From: Roseovarius sp. MMSF_3350
GTDB lineage: Bacteria > Pseudomonadota > Alphaproteobacteria > Rhodobacterales > Rhodobacteraceae
Direction of reading: 5' to 3'
NCBI RefSeq assembly: GCF_030733425.1
Contig: NZ_JASHIZ010000010.1
Location: 1 to 64,000 of the forward strand
Length of the DNA: 64,000 nucleotides
Under the pieces are notes generated by a model that saw only the letters and a list, made by a program, of their open reading frames with translations, ran no database searches and was not told where the DNA came from. The translations under genes and the position numbers were made by a program. Below are positions 39,638 through 48,705 of this stretch, in pieces (positions within the stretch are counted from its first letter, which is position 1; each line of letters opens with the position of its first letter).

Positions 39638-40612
39638 TTAACGCAATCCGGCGCGAGAGGCCGCGCGGTCGATTGCCGCGACACTCGCCCTGGGCCGGAC
39701 ATGATGCGGCATGTGGCCCACGCCTTCCAGAACGGTCAGATTGCCATTGCGCAGTTGTTTCGACAGCGGGATCGAGTGTACCTCCAGCGGTACGGTGTCG
39801 TCCGCATCGCCATGCACGATTTCGACCGGCATCCGCAGCACGTCGCGATATTGCTGCGACATCGCCACGATATGCGGGCGCAGGCCCAGCACCTGCTGGC
39901 CGTTGGCCCGCAACGTCTCGCGGCGCAGGGTCAGGCCGGGGCCGAGATAGTCCGAATAGCCGCGCGGGGGCTCTTGCGGCGCGAAGGTGCCCGCGATGCT
40001 GCGCTGCACCCGTTCTGCCGACGCCAGCGCGGTGATGAGCGGCACCGCCGCCGCCCCGCCCAGGGCGGTACCGGTCACGTTGTAGAAGGTGCCAAGCTCG
40101 CCGGGCCAGGGGTTCGACACGCTCGCCAGCAGAACCAGCGCCGAGGTCTCCTGTGGCGCGTTCAGCCCCCAGGCCAGCGCCACGGCCCCGCCGAAACTGT
40201 GGCCCACCACCACGGGCCGCCGCACGCCGATCTGGCGGGCGGCCTTTTGCAAGAGTGCCGCCTGTTCGCGCGGGGACTCGCCCTCGGTGCTGCCCACCCC
40301 GCCATAGCCCGGCAGCCTCTCGGTATACCCCAGGCCCGGCCGGTCGAAGGCAATGACGCGGTAGCGCGGCGTCAGCCGTTTCGCCAGGTCGAATGTGAAA
40401 TCACGCAAATTGCCGCCCGCACCGTGGATCAGCACCACGTCCGGCCCCGACCCCTCGACCCAGACATGCACGCGGGTGCCGTCCACCTCGATAAGGCGGC
40501 CCAGCGGCGGGTGGGCATCCTCGGCCGAGCGTTCCTTGACCTCGGCCAGCCCGGCGCAGCTCGACAGCAATGCCACGGCGCCAAGCGCCGCCAGTACCAG
40601 CTTGCGTTTCAT
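39638..40612 (-). CDS. Alpha/beta-hydrolase lipoprotein
   Basis: From ATG 40612 the protein has 324 aa. The signal ends in a lipobox (AVALLSSCAG, cysteine at about residue 19), so it is a lipoprotein. The alpha/beta-hydrolase core has VLIHGAGGNLRDF (oxyanion region), the nucleophile elbow VVGHSFGGAVAL and HGDADDTVPLEVH, ending with a catalytic-histidine segment GVGHMPHHV. Substrate unknown. It is about 33 bp downstream of metA on the same strand. Confidence 0.88.
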   Translation of the reverse strand: MKRKLVLAALGAVALLSSCAGLAEVKERSAEDAHPPLGRLIEVDGTRVHVWVEGSGPDVVLIHGAGGNLRDFTFDLAKRLTPRYRVIAFDRPGLGYTERLPGYGGVGSTEGESPREQAALLQKAARQIGVRRPVVVGHSFGGAVALAWGLNAPQETSALVLLASVSNPWPGELGTFYNVTGTALGGAAAVPLITALASAERVQRSIAGTFAPQEPPRGYSDYLGPGLTLRRETLRANGQQVLGLRPHIVAMSQQYRDVLRMPVEIVHGDADDTVPLEVHSIPLSKQLRNGNLTVLEGVGHMPHHVRPRASVAAIDRAASRAGLR

Positions 40613-40645
40613 GTCCAAACCCGCTCCCCGAACGATCCTTGCCAC

Positions 40646-41581
40646 CTACCGGCGGGAACCTAGCCCGATTTGCTGCATATCAAAGGCGGTGGTCTGATAG
40701 ATCTCGTTGATCCAGTTGCCGTAAAGCAGGTGCGCATGGCTGCGCCAGCGGTTCTGCGGCGGGCAGCTCGGATCATCCCCGGGGTAATAGTTGCACGGCA
40801 CGTTGATCGGCGTGCCCTGGGAGACGTCCCGGTCGTATTCCTGTTTCAGCGTGTCGCTGTCATATTCCAGGTGATTGAAGATATAAAGCGCGCGCGCCGT
40901 GTCGTCCCGCACAAGGCAGGGGCCGACCTCGTCGCTGTCCAGGAGAATCTCCAGCCCCGGCACCGCCTCGATCTCGGCGCGGCGCATCTCGGTCCAGCGG
41001 CTGACCGGGATCACGCAATCGTCGGAAAATCCGCGCAACAGGGGCGAGGCCGGCGCCATGTTGCTGTGCCGGAAACAACCGAACGCCTTGGCCTCCAGCA
41101 GGTGCTTTTTCACGCCGTGGAAATGGTTGATCATCGCCATCCCGCCCCAGCAGACGCCGAAAGTGGAATGCACGTGCGTCTGGGTCCACTCGAAGACGCG
41201 CATCAGCTCGTCCCAATAGGTGACATCGGTGAACTCCAGGTGCTCGATCGGCGCGCCGGTGATGATCAGCCCGTCGAACTTCTCGCCCGTCGCCTCGACC
41301 TCGGTGAAGGGGCGATAGAAGCTTTCCATGTGATCCGCCGCAGTGTTCTTGGTACGATGCTGGGACATGCGGATCAGGCTCAGGTCGATCTGCAGCGGCG
41401 TCGCGCCGATAAGGCGCGCGAACTGGTTCTCGGTCTGGATCTTCTTGGGCATCAGGTTCAGCAGCCCGATCCGCAGGGGCCGGATATCCTGCCGCGCCGC
41501 CTGATCCTCGTCCATCACCATCACGCCCTCGCGGGTGAGGACGTCAAAGGCGGGCAGGCTGGCAGGGATCTTTATGGGCAT
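40646..41581 (-). CDS. metAA: Homoserine O-acetyltransferase (MetA family, acetyl-CoA type)
   Basis: MetA activates homoserine for methionine synthesis. The 311-aa cytosolic protein has [18 protein letters not shown], the active-site cysteine in STFGVCWGG (C144) and [13 protein letters not shown] [11 protein letters not shown]. Residue E113 in [10 protein letters not shown] replaces the glycine present in succinyl-CoA-using E. coli MetA; glutamate at this position marks acetyl-CoA users. Its start is 38 bp from the stop of the P-loop ATPase gene upstream on the same strand. Confidence 0.93.
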   Translation of the reverse strand: MPIKIPASLPAFDVLTREGVMVMDEDQAARQDIRPLRIGLLNLMPKKIQTENQFARLIGATPLQIDLSLIRMSQHRTKNTAADHMESFYRPFTEVEATGEKFDGLIITGAPIEHLEFTDVTYWDELMRVFEWTQTHVHSTFGVCWGGMAMINHFHGVKKHLLEAKAFGCFRHSNMAPASPLLRGFSDDCVIPVSRWTEMRRAEIEAVPGLEILLDSDEVGPCLVRDDTARALYIFNHLEYDSDTLKQEYDRDVSQGTPINVPCNYYPGDDPSCPPQNRWRSHAHLLYGNWINEIYQTTAFDMQQIGLGSRR

Positions 41582-41619
41582 TGGGGAACCTGTATCGGGA
41601 ATCCGCGATAGATAACTGT

Positions 41620-42480
41620 TTATCCGCTACGCTCAAGGGCCCGGGCGACCAGCGCCTCGAACCCGTCCGCGGTTGTGACCTGCGCCACCTCGTCATGGTC
41701 GAGCGTGATGCCCCATTTCTCCATCGCCGCATAGCGCGGCGCGCGGTGGGCCAGCGCGCGGGCATAGGTCCAGCGAATGAAGTGATCGGGTTCAACATCG
41801 CCTTCCTTAACGTTGTTTTCGCTAAGGTATTCCGCCCAGGCGCCGGCCAGGAACTCTGGCTGGTAGCACATCGGCTTGGGCGCACGGTCGAACCGGCGGA
41901 TCAGTTCCTGCCGGTGCGCCTCGTCGCCCTTCAGCCCGATCAAAAGACAGTGAGAGGACAGTTCCGTCAGGATCGGATCGTCCGGATCGTCTCCATCCAC
42001 CCATTCACAGATCGATCCGCCGGTGTCGCAGACGAAATGCGGATAGCCATACAGCCGCCCGGCACGCTCGATGAAATGGCCGGTATCCATCAGCGCGTTC
42101 ACCTCCGCCCGGCGGAACTGTTCCTGCCGCACGCGGTATTCGTCGATCGGCAATCCGCCCTTGTCCGGATCGCCCGGTTTTCCCAGGTAGGTCGAGACCG
42201 GGGACAGGTTCTCGAACGTGATGTTCGACCCGATATAGATCGAGTCCGTCATCAGCAGGTTGCGCAGGAACGGCACCTTCATCGCGTGCGCCTTGGCGTT
42301 GTCGGCGATCAGCTCGCCCATATAGCGGGTGCCGATCCGGTAATCGATGGAATAGTGAAACCAGTCGCCCGCATCGCGCAGCATGTTCGACAGGTGGGTC
42401 TTGCCCAGGCCCGACATGCCGTAGAACAGCACCCGTTTGTGCGGCGCATCGCGCCAGTCCTGCGCGGTCTGATAAATCAT
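41620..42480 (-). CDS. P-loop ATPase/kinase-like protein of unknown function
   Basis: From ATG 42480 the protein has 286 aa. A Walker A motif [13 protein letters not shown] is at about residues 19-31, in a nucleoside-kinase-like N-terminus ([20 protein letters not shown] in parts). The C-terminal half has a [14 protein letters not shown] segment and a [16 protein letters not shown] region. I do not recognise a named family. It sits directly upstream of metAA, 38 bp away on the same strand, so co-transcription is likely. Nothing in the sequence shows its substrate. Confidence 0.75.
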   Translation of the reverse strand: MIYQTAQDWRDAPHKRVLFYGMSGLGKTHLSNMLRDAGDWFHYSIDYRIGTRYMGELIADNAKAHAMKVPFLRNLLMTDSIYIGSNITFENLSPVSTYLGKPGDPDKGGLPIDEYRVRQEQFRRAEVNALMDTGHFIERAGRLYGYPHFVCDTGGSICEWVDGDDPDDPILTELSSHCLLIGLKGDEAHRQELIRRFDRAPKPMCYQPEFLAGAWAEYLSENNVKEGDVEPDHFIRWTYARALAHRAPRYAAMEKWGITLDHDEVAQVTTADGFEALVARALERSG

Positions 42481-42558
42481 GGTCCGGCCTCTCCTTATCG
42501 CCGCTTTGGTAGACAGCGCTGCGGCAGGCGTCAAACCTCAAAGCGATAGGCCAAAAGA

Positions 42559-42589
42559 AAAACCCCGCCGGAGTGGTCGGCGGGGTTTT
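42559..42589. terminator. Strong bidirectional intrinsic terminator
   Basis: AAAACCCCGCCG (42559-42570) pairs perfectly with CGGCGGGGTTTT (42578-42589) around GAGTGGT, with A/T-tracts on both sides. It ends the FadL-like gene on the minus strand, 24 bp after its stop. Confidence 0.85.
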
Positions 42590-42612
42590 CCGATCTTTCG
42601 TTGCGTGAAAGC

Positions 42613-43707
42613 TCAGAAGTGATAGCCGAACTTCAAGCCCAGGCTGATGGCGGAGTTGTTGTCGAAATTGCCGCGTGCCGTGTCCGGTGTGCCGGTCTCG
42701 GGTTGCGCGTCGCCCAGCCACGTGTAACGGATACCGCCCGAGACATCCATCTTGTCGTTGATCTTGTACTCGCCGCCCACGGTCAGCCCGATCTGGCCGC
42801 TGGTCGGGGCCAGGGGCGATACCAGGTCGTCGCTGCCGCCATCCTCATAGGAAACCGACACGCTGCCCGAGAACTTTTCGGTAAAACGCTTGCCGACGCC
42901 GATCTCGTAGGTGACGACGTTGTCCAGTTCGGCCAGGTTCGGCACCAGCGGGTTCGGCGGGTCCAGAGAGAACGCTTCCCACTCGGACCAGCGCACGGAC
43001 CCGAAAAGCAGGGTGCTCTGGTTGATGCCCGATTGAACCGCCAGTTCCACGCTCTGCGGAAGCTCGGACTCGGTGATCCCGACCGGGGTGCCGATGTTGT
43101 CCGTCGTTCTCAGCGAGATGTCGACCGACGAGTGGTATGTCAGAGCAGCACGCAGGGCGATATCGGGGATTTCATAGGCCGCACCAGCGACATAGCCCGC
43201 ACCCGTGGTGTCGGCAAATTCCACGTTATAGCCGTTCAGCGGACCATAGGCGAGGCCCGACAGGGTGATCCCGCCGCCAGCGGTCACGAAGCGGGGACCA
43301 CCGTAGACAGAGAACCGATCGGTGATCTTGTAACGCACGAGCGTGGTCAGGGCGTGCGTCTCGGCGTCGGCCCGCGTGCCGCCCAGCAGCGTCGTCGCCG
43401 GGCTGCCGCCATAGCGCACGTCCGCGCCATAAGGTTGGTCGTAGATCATCGCCAGCGACAGCTTGTCGTTGAAGTCGAGCTTCACCGCGAACCCGGCCTG
43501 CCCGTAGTCACCGCCGACATTGCTGATCGGGTTGCCCAGCAAGTCCGAGCCGGTCACGTCGGGCATGGTAAAGCCATAGGACAGTTCGGCATAGTTGCCT
43601 TGCTCGAACAGCGGGTCGATGGGGGTATAGCTGCGGTCCAGTCCGCCCGCGTGGGCGGCGCCTGTCGCAAGGCCGAGAGTGGTGGCGGCCAGTGCCAGTT
43701 TTTTCAT
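42613..43707 (-). CDS. OmpP1/FadL-family outer-membrane transporter
   Basis: FadL-type porins take up hydrophobic compounds. The 364-aa protein has a signal peptide (residues 1-20, ending GAAHA) and then an N-terminal plug region and beta-strands with alternating hydrophobic residues, ending in LGLKFGYHF with a terminal phenylalanine as outer-membrane barrels do. The usual FadL length is about 400-440, so it is a short member. Its promoter region carries an inverted repeat at 43734-43756. Confidence 0.85.
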   Translation of the reverse strand: MKKLALAATTLGLATGAAHAGGLDRSYTPIDPLFEQGNYAELSYGFTMPDVTGSDLLGNPISNVGGDYGQAGFAVKLDFNDKLSLAMIYDQPYGADVRYGGSPATTLLGGTRADAETHALTTLVRYKITDRFSVYGGPRFVTAGGGITLSGLAYGPLNGYNVEFADTTGAGYVAGAAYEIPDIALRAALTYHSSVDISLRTTDNIGTPVGITESELPQSVELAVQSGINQSTLLFGSVRWSEWEAFSLDPPNPLVPNLAELDNVVTYEIGVGKRFTEKFSGSVSVSYEDGGSDDLVSPLAPTSGQIGLTVGGEYKINDKMDVSGGIRYTWLGDAQPETGTPDTARGNFDNNSAISLGLKFGYHF

Positions 43708-43733
43708 GAGTTCCTCTCCTCCAGAACATTGAG

Positions 43734-43766
43734 TTCACACTACTGTTACGTGTGAAAACCGGTCAA
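43734..43766 (-). promoter_or_regulatory. Promoter with overlapping TTCACAC inverted repeat upstream of the FadL-like gene
   Basis: On the minus strand TTGACC (43766-43761) is a -35 with a 17-nt spacer to GTAGTG (43743-43738). The inverted repeat TTCACAC-N9-GTGTGAA (43734-43756) covers the spacer and the -10, a layout suited to a repressor such as a FadR-like or TetR-like protein. Confidence 0.5.
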
Positions 43767-43822
43767 TTTTTACCCGACGTCATGAGTCGAGGAGCAGGGG
43801 ACGTGCGTGCAAGAATGTCACA

Positions 43823-43847
43823 GCTTCGGTCTCAACCGAACCGAAGC
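43823..43847. other. Hairpin just after the EamA gene
   Basis: GCTTCGGT (43823-43830) pairs with ACCGAAGC (43840-43847) around a 9-nt loop, ending 3 bp before the EamA stop codon. No T-tract follows on the minus strand, so it is only a weak terminator candidate. Confidence 0.35.
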
Positions 43848-43849
43848 GT

Positions 43850-44731
43850 TCACCTCTTGCGGGTCTCGGCCCAGAGGTTCAGGTAATTGGCCCCGAAAAT
43901 CAGGACCGCGCCGACGAAGACGAACACGCTCACCGCCTCGTCATAGACCAGCAGGCCCACGATCGCGATTACCGGCAGCCGCATGAAGTCGATCGGGCTG
44001 ACCAGGGTGGCGGGGGCCAGCGCCAGCGCCGAGGTGATGCAGAAATGCGCCGTCAGCCCGCAGATGCCGATCGCCACCAGCCACGGCAGGCTTTGGGCGG
44101 AGGGCAGGGCGATATCACCGTCATAGCCCGCGCAGATCAGCCCGAACACCACTTGCATCAACGTCATGTAGAACAGGATGCAGGCCAACGTCTCCGTCCG
44201 CGTCAACCGCTTGGCAAAGATATACGTGCCCGCGAACCCGATGGCGCAGGCGGCCGCCGCCAGCGTGCCGATATTCAGTGTCTCGGGGCTGGGCCGGGCG
44301 ACGATCAGGATGCCGATGAACCCCAGCACCGCCGCGATCACGCGGATGCGCGTCATCCGCTCGCCCAGCATCAGGGGCGACAGGATCAGCACCCACAACG
44401 GCGTGGTGAATTCCAGCGCGAAGACCTGCGCCAGCGGGATCATGGTGATCGCGAAGAACCACAGGTTCTGACCGGTGAAATGAAAGACGTTGCGCAGCAG
44501 ATGCGTTCCGGTCTTTTGCGTCGGCAATTCGTGCAGCCGCCCGGTCAGCAGCACGACAGCAAGTACCACCACCAACCCCACGATGCTGCGAAACATCATG
44601 ATTTCAAAGGTATCAAGCTCGAAGCTCACCTCTCGCCCTGCCACCGCCATCAGGGTGAAGGATGCCACGGCACCCATCATGAACAGCCCCGCCCGCAGGA
44701 CCTGCGGCGCAGGCTCCGCCGTCTCGGTCAT
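43850..44731 (-). CDS. EamA/DMT-superfamily transporter
   Basis: The 293-aa inner-membrane protein has ten hydrophobic segments in two halves, with the first EamA domain ([36 protein letters not shown] in parts) and a second ([19 protein letters not shown]). Such proteins export metabolites or amino-acid-like solutes; the substrate is unknown. The ATG at 44731 overlaps the guaA stop (ATGA), so it is translationally coupled with GMP synthase; an alternative ATG is at 44737. Confidence 0.9.
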   Translation of the reverse strand: MTETAEPAPQVLRAGLFMMGAVASFTLMAVAGREVSFELDTFEIMMFRSIVGLVVVLAVVLLTGRLHELPTQKTGTHLLRNVFHFTGQNLWFFAITMIPLAQVFALEFTTPLWVLILSPLMLGERMTRIRVIAAVLGFIGILIVARPSPETLNIGTLAAAACAIGFAGTYIFAKRLTRTETLACILFYMTLMQVVFGLICAGYDGDIALPSAQSLPWLVAIGICGLTAHFCITSALALAPATLVSPIDFMRLPVIAIVGLLVYDEAVSVFVFVGAVLIFGANYLNLWAETRKR

Positions 44732-46299
44732 TCCCATTCGATGGTGCCCGGTGGCTTCGAGGTAATGTCATATGTGACCCGGTTGATACCCTCGACCTCG
44801 TTGATGATCCGCGTCGCGGTCTCGCCCAGGAAATCGTGGCTGAACGGGTAGTAATCGGCGGTCATGCCGTCCACGCTCGTGACCGCGCGCAGGGCGCAGG
44901 CATAGTCATAGGTCCGCCCGTCGCCCATAACGCCCACGGTGCGCACCGGCAGGATCGCGACGAAGGCCTGCCAGATCTCGTCGTAAAGCCCGTGCTTGCG
45001 GATCTGGTCGATATAGACGGCATCCGCCTTGCGCAGGATCTCCAGCTTGTCGCGGGTGATCTCGCCGGGGCAGCGGATGGCAAGGCCGGGGCCGGGGAAG
45101 GGGTGTCGGCCGATGAAACTGTCAGGCAGGCCCAGTTCGCGGCCCAGTGCCCTCACCTCGTCCTTGAAAAGCTCCCGCAGCGGTTCGACCAGCTTGAGCC
45201 CCATCTTCTCGGGCAGGCCGCCGACATTGTGGTGACTCTTGATCGTCACGCTGGGGCCGCCGGAAAAGCTGACCGATTCAATGACATCCGGGTAGAGCGT
45301 GCCTTGTGCGAGGAATGCCGCGCCCTCGATCTCGTCGGCGTATTTCTGGAACACGTCGATAAAGAGCTTGCCAATGATCTTGCGCTTGGTCTCGGGGTCC
45401 GACACGCCGTCCAGTTCGCCCAGGAACAGGTCCTGCTCCTGAGCGTGGATCACGCGCAAGTTCATGTGATCGCGGAACATGCCCACGACCTCTTCGCCTT
45501 CATTCAGGCGCAGCAGGCCATGATCGACGAAGACGCAAGTGAGGTTCTCGCCGATCGCCTCGTGGATCAGCGCCGCGGCCACCGAACTGTCCACGCCGCC
45601 CGACAGCGCGCAGATGACCTTCGAGTCGCCCACCTGCTCGCGGATCGCCTCGACCATCTCCTCGCGGTAGGCGGCCATGGTCCAGTCGCCCTTGAACCCC
45701 GCACGCTTGACGAAATTCTCGTAGAGCGTGCGGCCATTGGGCGTGTGATGCACTTCCGGATGGAACTGAACCGCGTAGAAATCCCGCTCAAGATCGGCGG
45801 TGATGGCAAAGGGCGCGTGCGGCGAGGTGCCATAGACCGCGAAACCGGGCGCAAGTTCGGCCACGTGATCGCCATGGCTCATCCACACCTGCTCGCGCTC
45901 GCCCAAAAACCAGCCCGCCAGCAGGTCGATGCGCTCGTCCGTGGGCGACACCCAGGCGCGGCCGAACTCTGCCGTGCCGCCGCCGCCCGAGATCTTGCCG
46001 CCTTCGACGCGCCCGCCCAGGTCCTGCATCATGACCTGCTGGCCATAGCAGATGCCCAGGATCGGCACGCCAAGGTCATAGACCGATTCCGGTGGGCGCG
46101 GCGCGCCGTCGCGCGTTACCGTGTCGGGACCGCCGGAAAAGATCACTGCCTTGGGGGCGAACTCCTTGAGGAAATCGTCGGTGACGTTCTGGAACGGGTG
46201 AATTTCGCAATAGACGCTTAGCTCGCGCAGGCGGCGCGCGATCAGCTGCGTCACCTGGCTGCCGAAGTCGATGATGAGGAGGCGGTCATGTTCGATCAT
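44728..46299 (-). CDS. guaA: GMP synthase (glutamine-hydrolysing)
   Basis: GuaA aminates XMP to GMP. The 523-aa protein has the class I glutamine amidotransferase domain first ([14 protein letters not shown]; nucleophile in [10 protein letters not shown]84; [11 protein letters not shown]), then the ATP-pyrophosphatase domain ([18 protein letters not shown] in parts, [11 protein letters not shown]), and the C-terminal dimerisation domain ending PPGTIEWE. Length is normal. The EamA gene overlaps its 3' end. Confidence 0.98.
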   Translation of the reverse strand: MIEHDRLLIIDFGSQVTQLIARRLRELSVYCEIHPFQNVTDDFLKEFAPKAVIFSGGPDTVTRDGAPRPPESVYDLGVPILGICYGQQVMMQDLGGRVEGGKISGGGGTAEFGRAWVSPTDERIDLLAGWFLGEREQVWMSHGDHVAELAPGFAVYGTSPHAPFAITADLERDFYAVQFHPEVHHTPNGRTLYENFVKRAGFKGDWTMAAYREEMVEAIREQVGDSKVICALSGGVDSSVAAALIHEAIGENLTCVFVDHGLLRLNEGEEVVGMFRDHMNLRVIHAQEQDLFLGELDGVSDPETKRKIIGKLFIDVFQKYADEIEGAAFLAQGTLYPDVIESVSFSGGPSVTIKSHHNVGGLPEKMGLKLVEPLRELFKDEVRALGRELGLPDSFIGRHPFPGPGLAIRCPGEITRDKLEILRKADAVYIDQIRKHGLYDEIWQAFVAILPVRTVGVMGDGRTYDYACALRAVTSVDGMTADYYPFSHDFLGETATRIINEVEGINRVTYDITSKPPGTIEWE

Positions 46300-46389
46300 G
46301 CAGAGGCCATATGAAAAGCCCGTGTGCGATGCAACAGGTTTGAGCGTGCGTGACCCAGCCTCGCATGAACATGACGCACCATCACATCG

Positions 46390-46416
46390 CGTAGGGTGGG
46401 CGAGAGCCCACGCGCA
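46390..46416. repeat. REP-like element 1 (GTAG + GNRA-capped hairpin)
   Basis: Within CGTAGGGTGGGC-GAGA-GCCCACGCGC, GTGGGC (46396-46401) pairs with GCCCAC (46406-46411) and the GAGA loop is a GNRA tetraloop. The 5' end is the GTAG tetranucleotide that characterises RAYT-linked REPs. A near-identical element occurs at 60313. Confidence 0.75.
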
Positions 46417-46522
46417 CCTGTCCGCCGCCAGCTCTCATCCCCGCCGAATGTCGTTATAGACCGTGAAACGGCGCAAATCTCCCGCGACTCGGTCGCGTTA
46501 GTGGATATTTAAGGGGACAGTC

Positions 46523-46540
46523 GCACCCTGTCATGGGTGC
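46523..46540 (+). promoter_or_regulatory. Leader hairpin in front of the mttB-like gene
   Basis: GCACCC (46523-46528) pairs with GGGTGC (46535-46540) around TGTCAT. An alternative stem, GACAG with CTGTC just upstream and overlapping it, is mutually exclusive. The hairpin sits 24 nt before the ATG, so the two folds could affect translation, but no known riboswitch is recognised. Confidence 0.35.
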
Positions 46541-46564
46541 AAGTCCACGTTGGGGAACCAGAAT

Positions 46565-48109
46565 ATGGCCGAAGCAGCAGCTCGCAGACGGGCCCGGGGC
46601 GGAGGCGGCGCAGCCCGCCGCGCAGAGCGTACCGCCGTCAGCATCGAAACCGCCAAGTATATCGAGCGCAAGATCCCGAACTACGAGATCCTCAACGACG
46701 AGGCGCTCGAAATGATCGAGCACAACGCCGAAACCGTTCTGGAAGAGATCGGCGTTAATTTCGTCGAGAACCCGCGCGCCCTGCAGATGTGGAAGGACGC
46801 GGGCGCCGACGTGCAGGGCGAGCGGGTGCACATTCCCCGCGGCCTCGCGCGTGAGTTGATCAAGACCGCGCCGTCCGAGTACACCCAGCACGCCCGCAAC
46901 CCCGAGCGCAATGTCGTGGTGGGCGGCAACAACCTCGTCTTCGCTCCGGTCTACGGCCCGCCCTTCGTGCGCGACAGCGCCGGCGGCCGGCGATACGCGA
47001 CGATGGCCGATTTCGAGAAGTTCGTGAAGCTGGGCTACATGTCCAAGTGGCTGCACCATTCGGGCGGCACCGTGTGCGAACCCACCGACATCCCCGTCAA
47101 CAAGCGGCACCTCGACATGCTGCGCGCCCACATGGTGCTGTCGGACAAGCCCTTCATGGGCTCGGTGACCGAGCCTTCCCGCGCGCAGGACAGCGTAGAC
47201 ATGTGCGGCATCCTCTTCGGCAAGGATTTCGTGCAGCAGAACACCGTGATGACCTCGCTCATCAACATCAACTCGCCGCTGACCTTCGACGAGGTGATGA
47301 TGGGCGCGATGGAGGTCTACGCGAAGAACAACCAGGCCTGCATCGTCTCGCCCTTCATCGTCGGTGGCGCCATGGCGCCGGTGACCGTGGCCGGCACCCT
47401 GACGCAGGTTCTGGCCGAGGCGCTGGCCGGCGTGGCCTTCAACCAGCTCTGCAATCCCGGCGCACCCGTCATCATGGGCGCGTTCGTCACCTCGATCGAC
47501 ATGAACTCCGGCGCGCCCACCTTCGGCACGCCAGAGGCCGCGCACATCACCTATGGCGCGGGGCAACTCGCCCGGCGCCTCGGGCTTCCCTACCGTTCGG
47601 CGGGGTCGTTCAACGGCTCCAAGCTGCCCGATGCGCAGGCCGCCTACGAGACCGCCAACAGCCTCAACATGGGCCTTCTTTCCGGCGTCAATTTCATGCT
47701 GCACTCCTGCGGCTGGCTCGAAGGCGGGCTGGTCTCCTCGTTTGAGAAGTTCGTGATGGATGCCGACCAGCTGGGCGTCTACCACCACCTCGCCAAGGGC
47801 ATCTACACCGACGAGAACGGCCAGGCGATGGATGCCATCCGCGAGGTCGGCCCCGGCGGGCACTACCTTGGCTGCGCCCATACACAGGCGAACTTCAAAT
47901 CCGCTTTCTGGCGCTCGGAAATGCTCGACTACAAACCGTTCGAGCAATGGGCCGACGAGGGCGCGCAGGACACCATGGCGCTGGCCGCAACCCGGGTCGA
48001 AAAGCAGCTGGCGAACTACCAGCAGCCTCATCTCGACCCCGGCGTGCTCGAGGCGCTCGACGCCTATGTCGCCGAGAAAAAGGCCTCGATGCCCGACGCC
48101 TTTTCCTGA
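46565..48109 (+). CDS. Trimethylamine/glycine-betaine methyltransferase MttB-like, non-pyrrolysine
   Basis: Non-pyrrolysine MttB proteins demethylate quaternary amines such as glycine betaine or carnitine. The 514-aa protein from ATG 46565 starts with a basic Arg/Gly-rich tail and then has the TIM-barrel segments KIPNYEILNDEALEMIEHNAE in parts, PFMGSVTEP and CNPGAPVIMG. No in-frame TAG interrupts the frame, so it is the Pyl-free type. No corrinoid protein or partner methyltransferase gene is adjacent. The start at 46550 (TTG) is less likely. Confidence 0.9.
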   Translation: MAEAAARRRARGGGGAARRAERTAVSIETAKYIERKIPNYEILNDEALEMIEHNAETVLEEIGVNFVENPRALQMWKDAGADVQGERVHIPRGLARELIKTAPSEYTQHARNPERNVVVGGNNLVFAPVYGPPFVRDSAGGRRYATMADFEKFVKLGYMSKWLHHSGGTVCEPTDIPVNKRHLDMLRAHMVLSDKPFMGSVTEPSRAQDSVDMCGILFGKDFVQQNTVMTSLININSPLTFDEVMMGAMEVYAKNNQACIVSPFIVGGAMAPVTVAGTLTQVLAEALAGVAFNQLCNPGAPVIMGAFVTSIDMNSGAPTFGTPEAAHITYGAGQLARRLGLPYRSAGSFNGSKLPDAQAAYETANSLNMGLLSGVNFMLHSCGWLEGGLVSSFEKFVMDADQLGVYHHLAKGIYTDENGQAMDAIREVGPGGHYLGCAHTQANFKSAFWRSEMLDYKPFEQWADEGAQDTMALAATRVEKQLANYQQPHLDPGVLEALDAYVAEKKASMPDAFS

Positions 48110-48113
48110 ACTG

Positions 48114-48449
48114 TCATCCCACCGGCGCGGGCTCTGCCGCCTGCGCCGGTGCAGTGGCCGGGTCGGCCGTCTCGGCGCGCAGCAGCCGCGCCTCTCCCAT
48201 CAAGGCGATCAGCACGTCTAGATGCCGCGCGACGGCATAGTCCGCCTGCCGTGCCCGCCGCGCCGCGTCCAGCTCCGCCTCGAGCCCGATCAACTGCGCC
48301 AGCGCCGCGCGGTGTCCCGGCACCGATCCGTGTTCCAGGTGCCGCGCCAAGTGCATGTCCCGGCGATACTGCGCGGCCCCGATCCGCGCCGCGTTGATCA
48401 AAAGGCGGGGCCGCTTCAGCGTTTCGAGATGGGCAAGCAGGTCGGTCAT
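48114..48449 (-). CDS. DUF6477 family protein
   Basis: The 111-aa protein, MTDLLAHLETLKRPRLLINAA, then IGAAQYRRDMHLARHL and a helical ALAQLIGLEAELDAAR segment, matches the short Rhodobacterales DUF6477 family by recall. Its function is unknown. The Ala/Glu/Pro-rich C-terminus is low-complexity. It is convergent with the mttB-like gene, 4 bp apart, and divergent from the DUF6456 gene across a 256-bp regulatory region that holds a CtrA-like and a DnaA box. Confidence 0.75.
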   Translation of the reverse strand: MTDLLAHLETLKRPRLLINAARIGAAQYRRDMHLARHLEHGSVPGHRAALAQLIGLEAELDAARRARQADYAVARHLDVLIALMGEARLLRAETADPATAPAQAAEPAPVG

Positions 48450-48590
48450 GGCGTCGCACTCCTTTTTCGTTTGTCAGGCATACTTGGTGCCATGACGCAC
48501 GTGGGCGTTGCGCGAATCCGGTTGGTTGCGCTCGGCGCTGTTGCCAATTGTTTACACCCTGGAAACCACTGTTGCCGAACTGGCTTTAAA

Positions 48591-48606
48591 TTAACGAACT
48601 GGTAAC
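48591..48606 (+). promoter_or_regulatory. CtrA-binding-site-like box upstream of the DUF6456 gene
   Basis: TTAA-N7-GTAAC (N7 CGAACTG) has one mismatch to TTAA-N7-TTAAC. It sits where a -35 element would be, about 10 bp before TATAGG (48616-48621), the usual position for CtrA-activated promoters. It is 100 bp before the DUF6456 ATG. Confidence 0.45.
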
Positions 48607-48633
48607 AAAGTCGCCTATAGGTTGCATTCTGCT

Positions 48634-48642
48634 TGTGGATAA
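48634..48642. promoter_or_regulatory. Perfect DnaA box
   Basis: TGTGGATAA is the reverse complement of TTATCCACA, the strict DnaA-box consensus. It is located 28 bp after the CtrA-like box and 64 bp before the DUF6456 ATG. A single box is expected by chance at low frequency, so functional meaning is uncertain. Confidence 0.5.
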
Positions 48643-48705
48643 CTCTGTGGGCGTTTTGGGGACAACTGATCCTGTCGCAAGAGATCGGGCCAAGGAGGGA
48701 AACGG

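Noticed and set aside
40613..41619. SAM-II or other riboswitch upstream of metA
   Set aside because: Only 38 bp separate metA from the upstream gene, and no SAM-II-like pattern is present.
46300..46564. SAM/SAH or glycine riboswitch in front of the mttB-like gene
   Set aside because: No conserved pattern of those classes was recognised; only a simple hairpin pair is visible.
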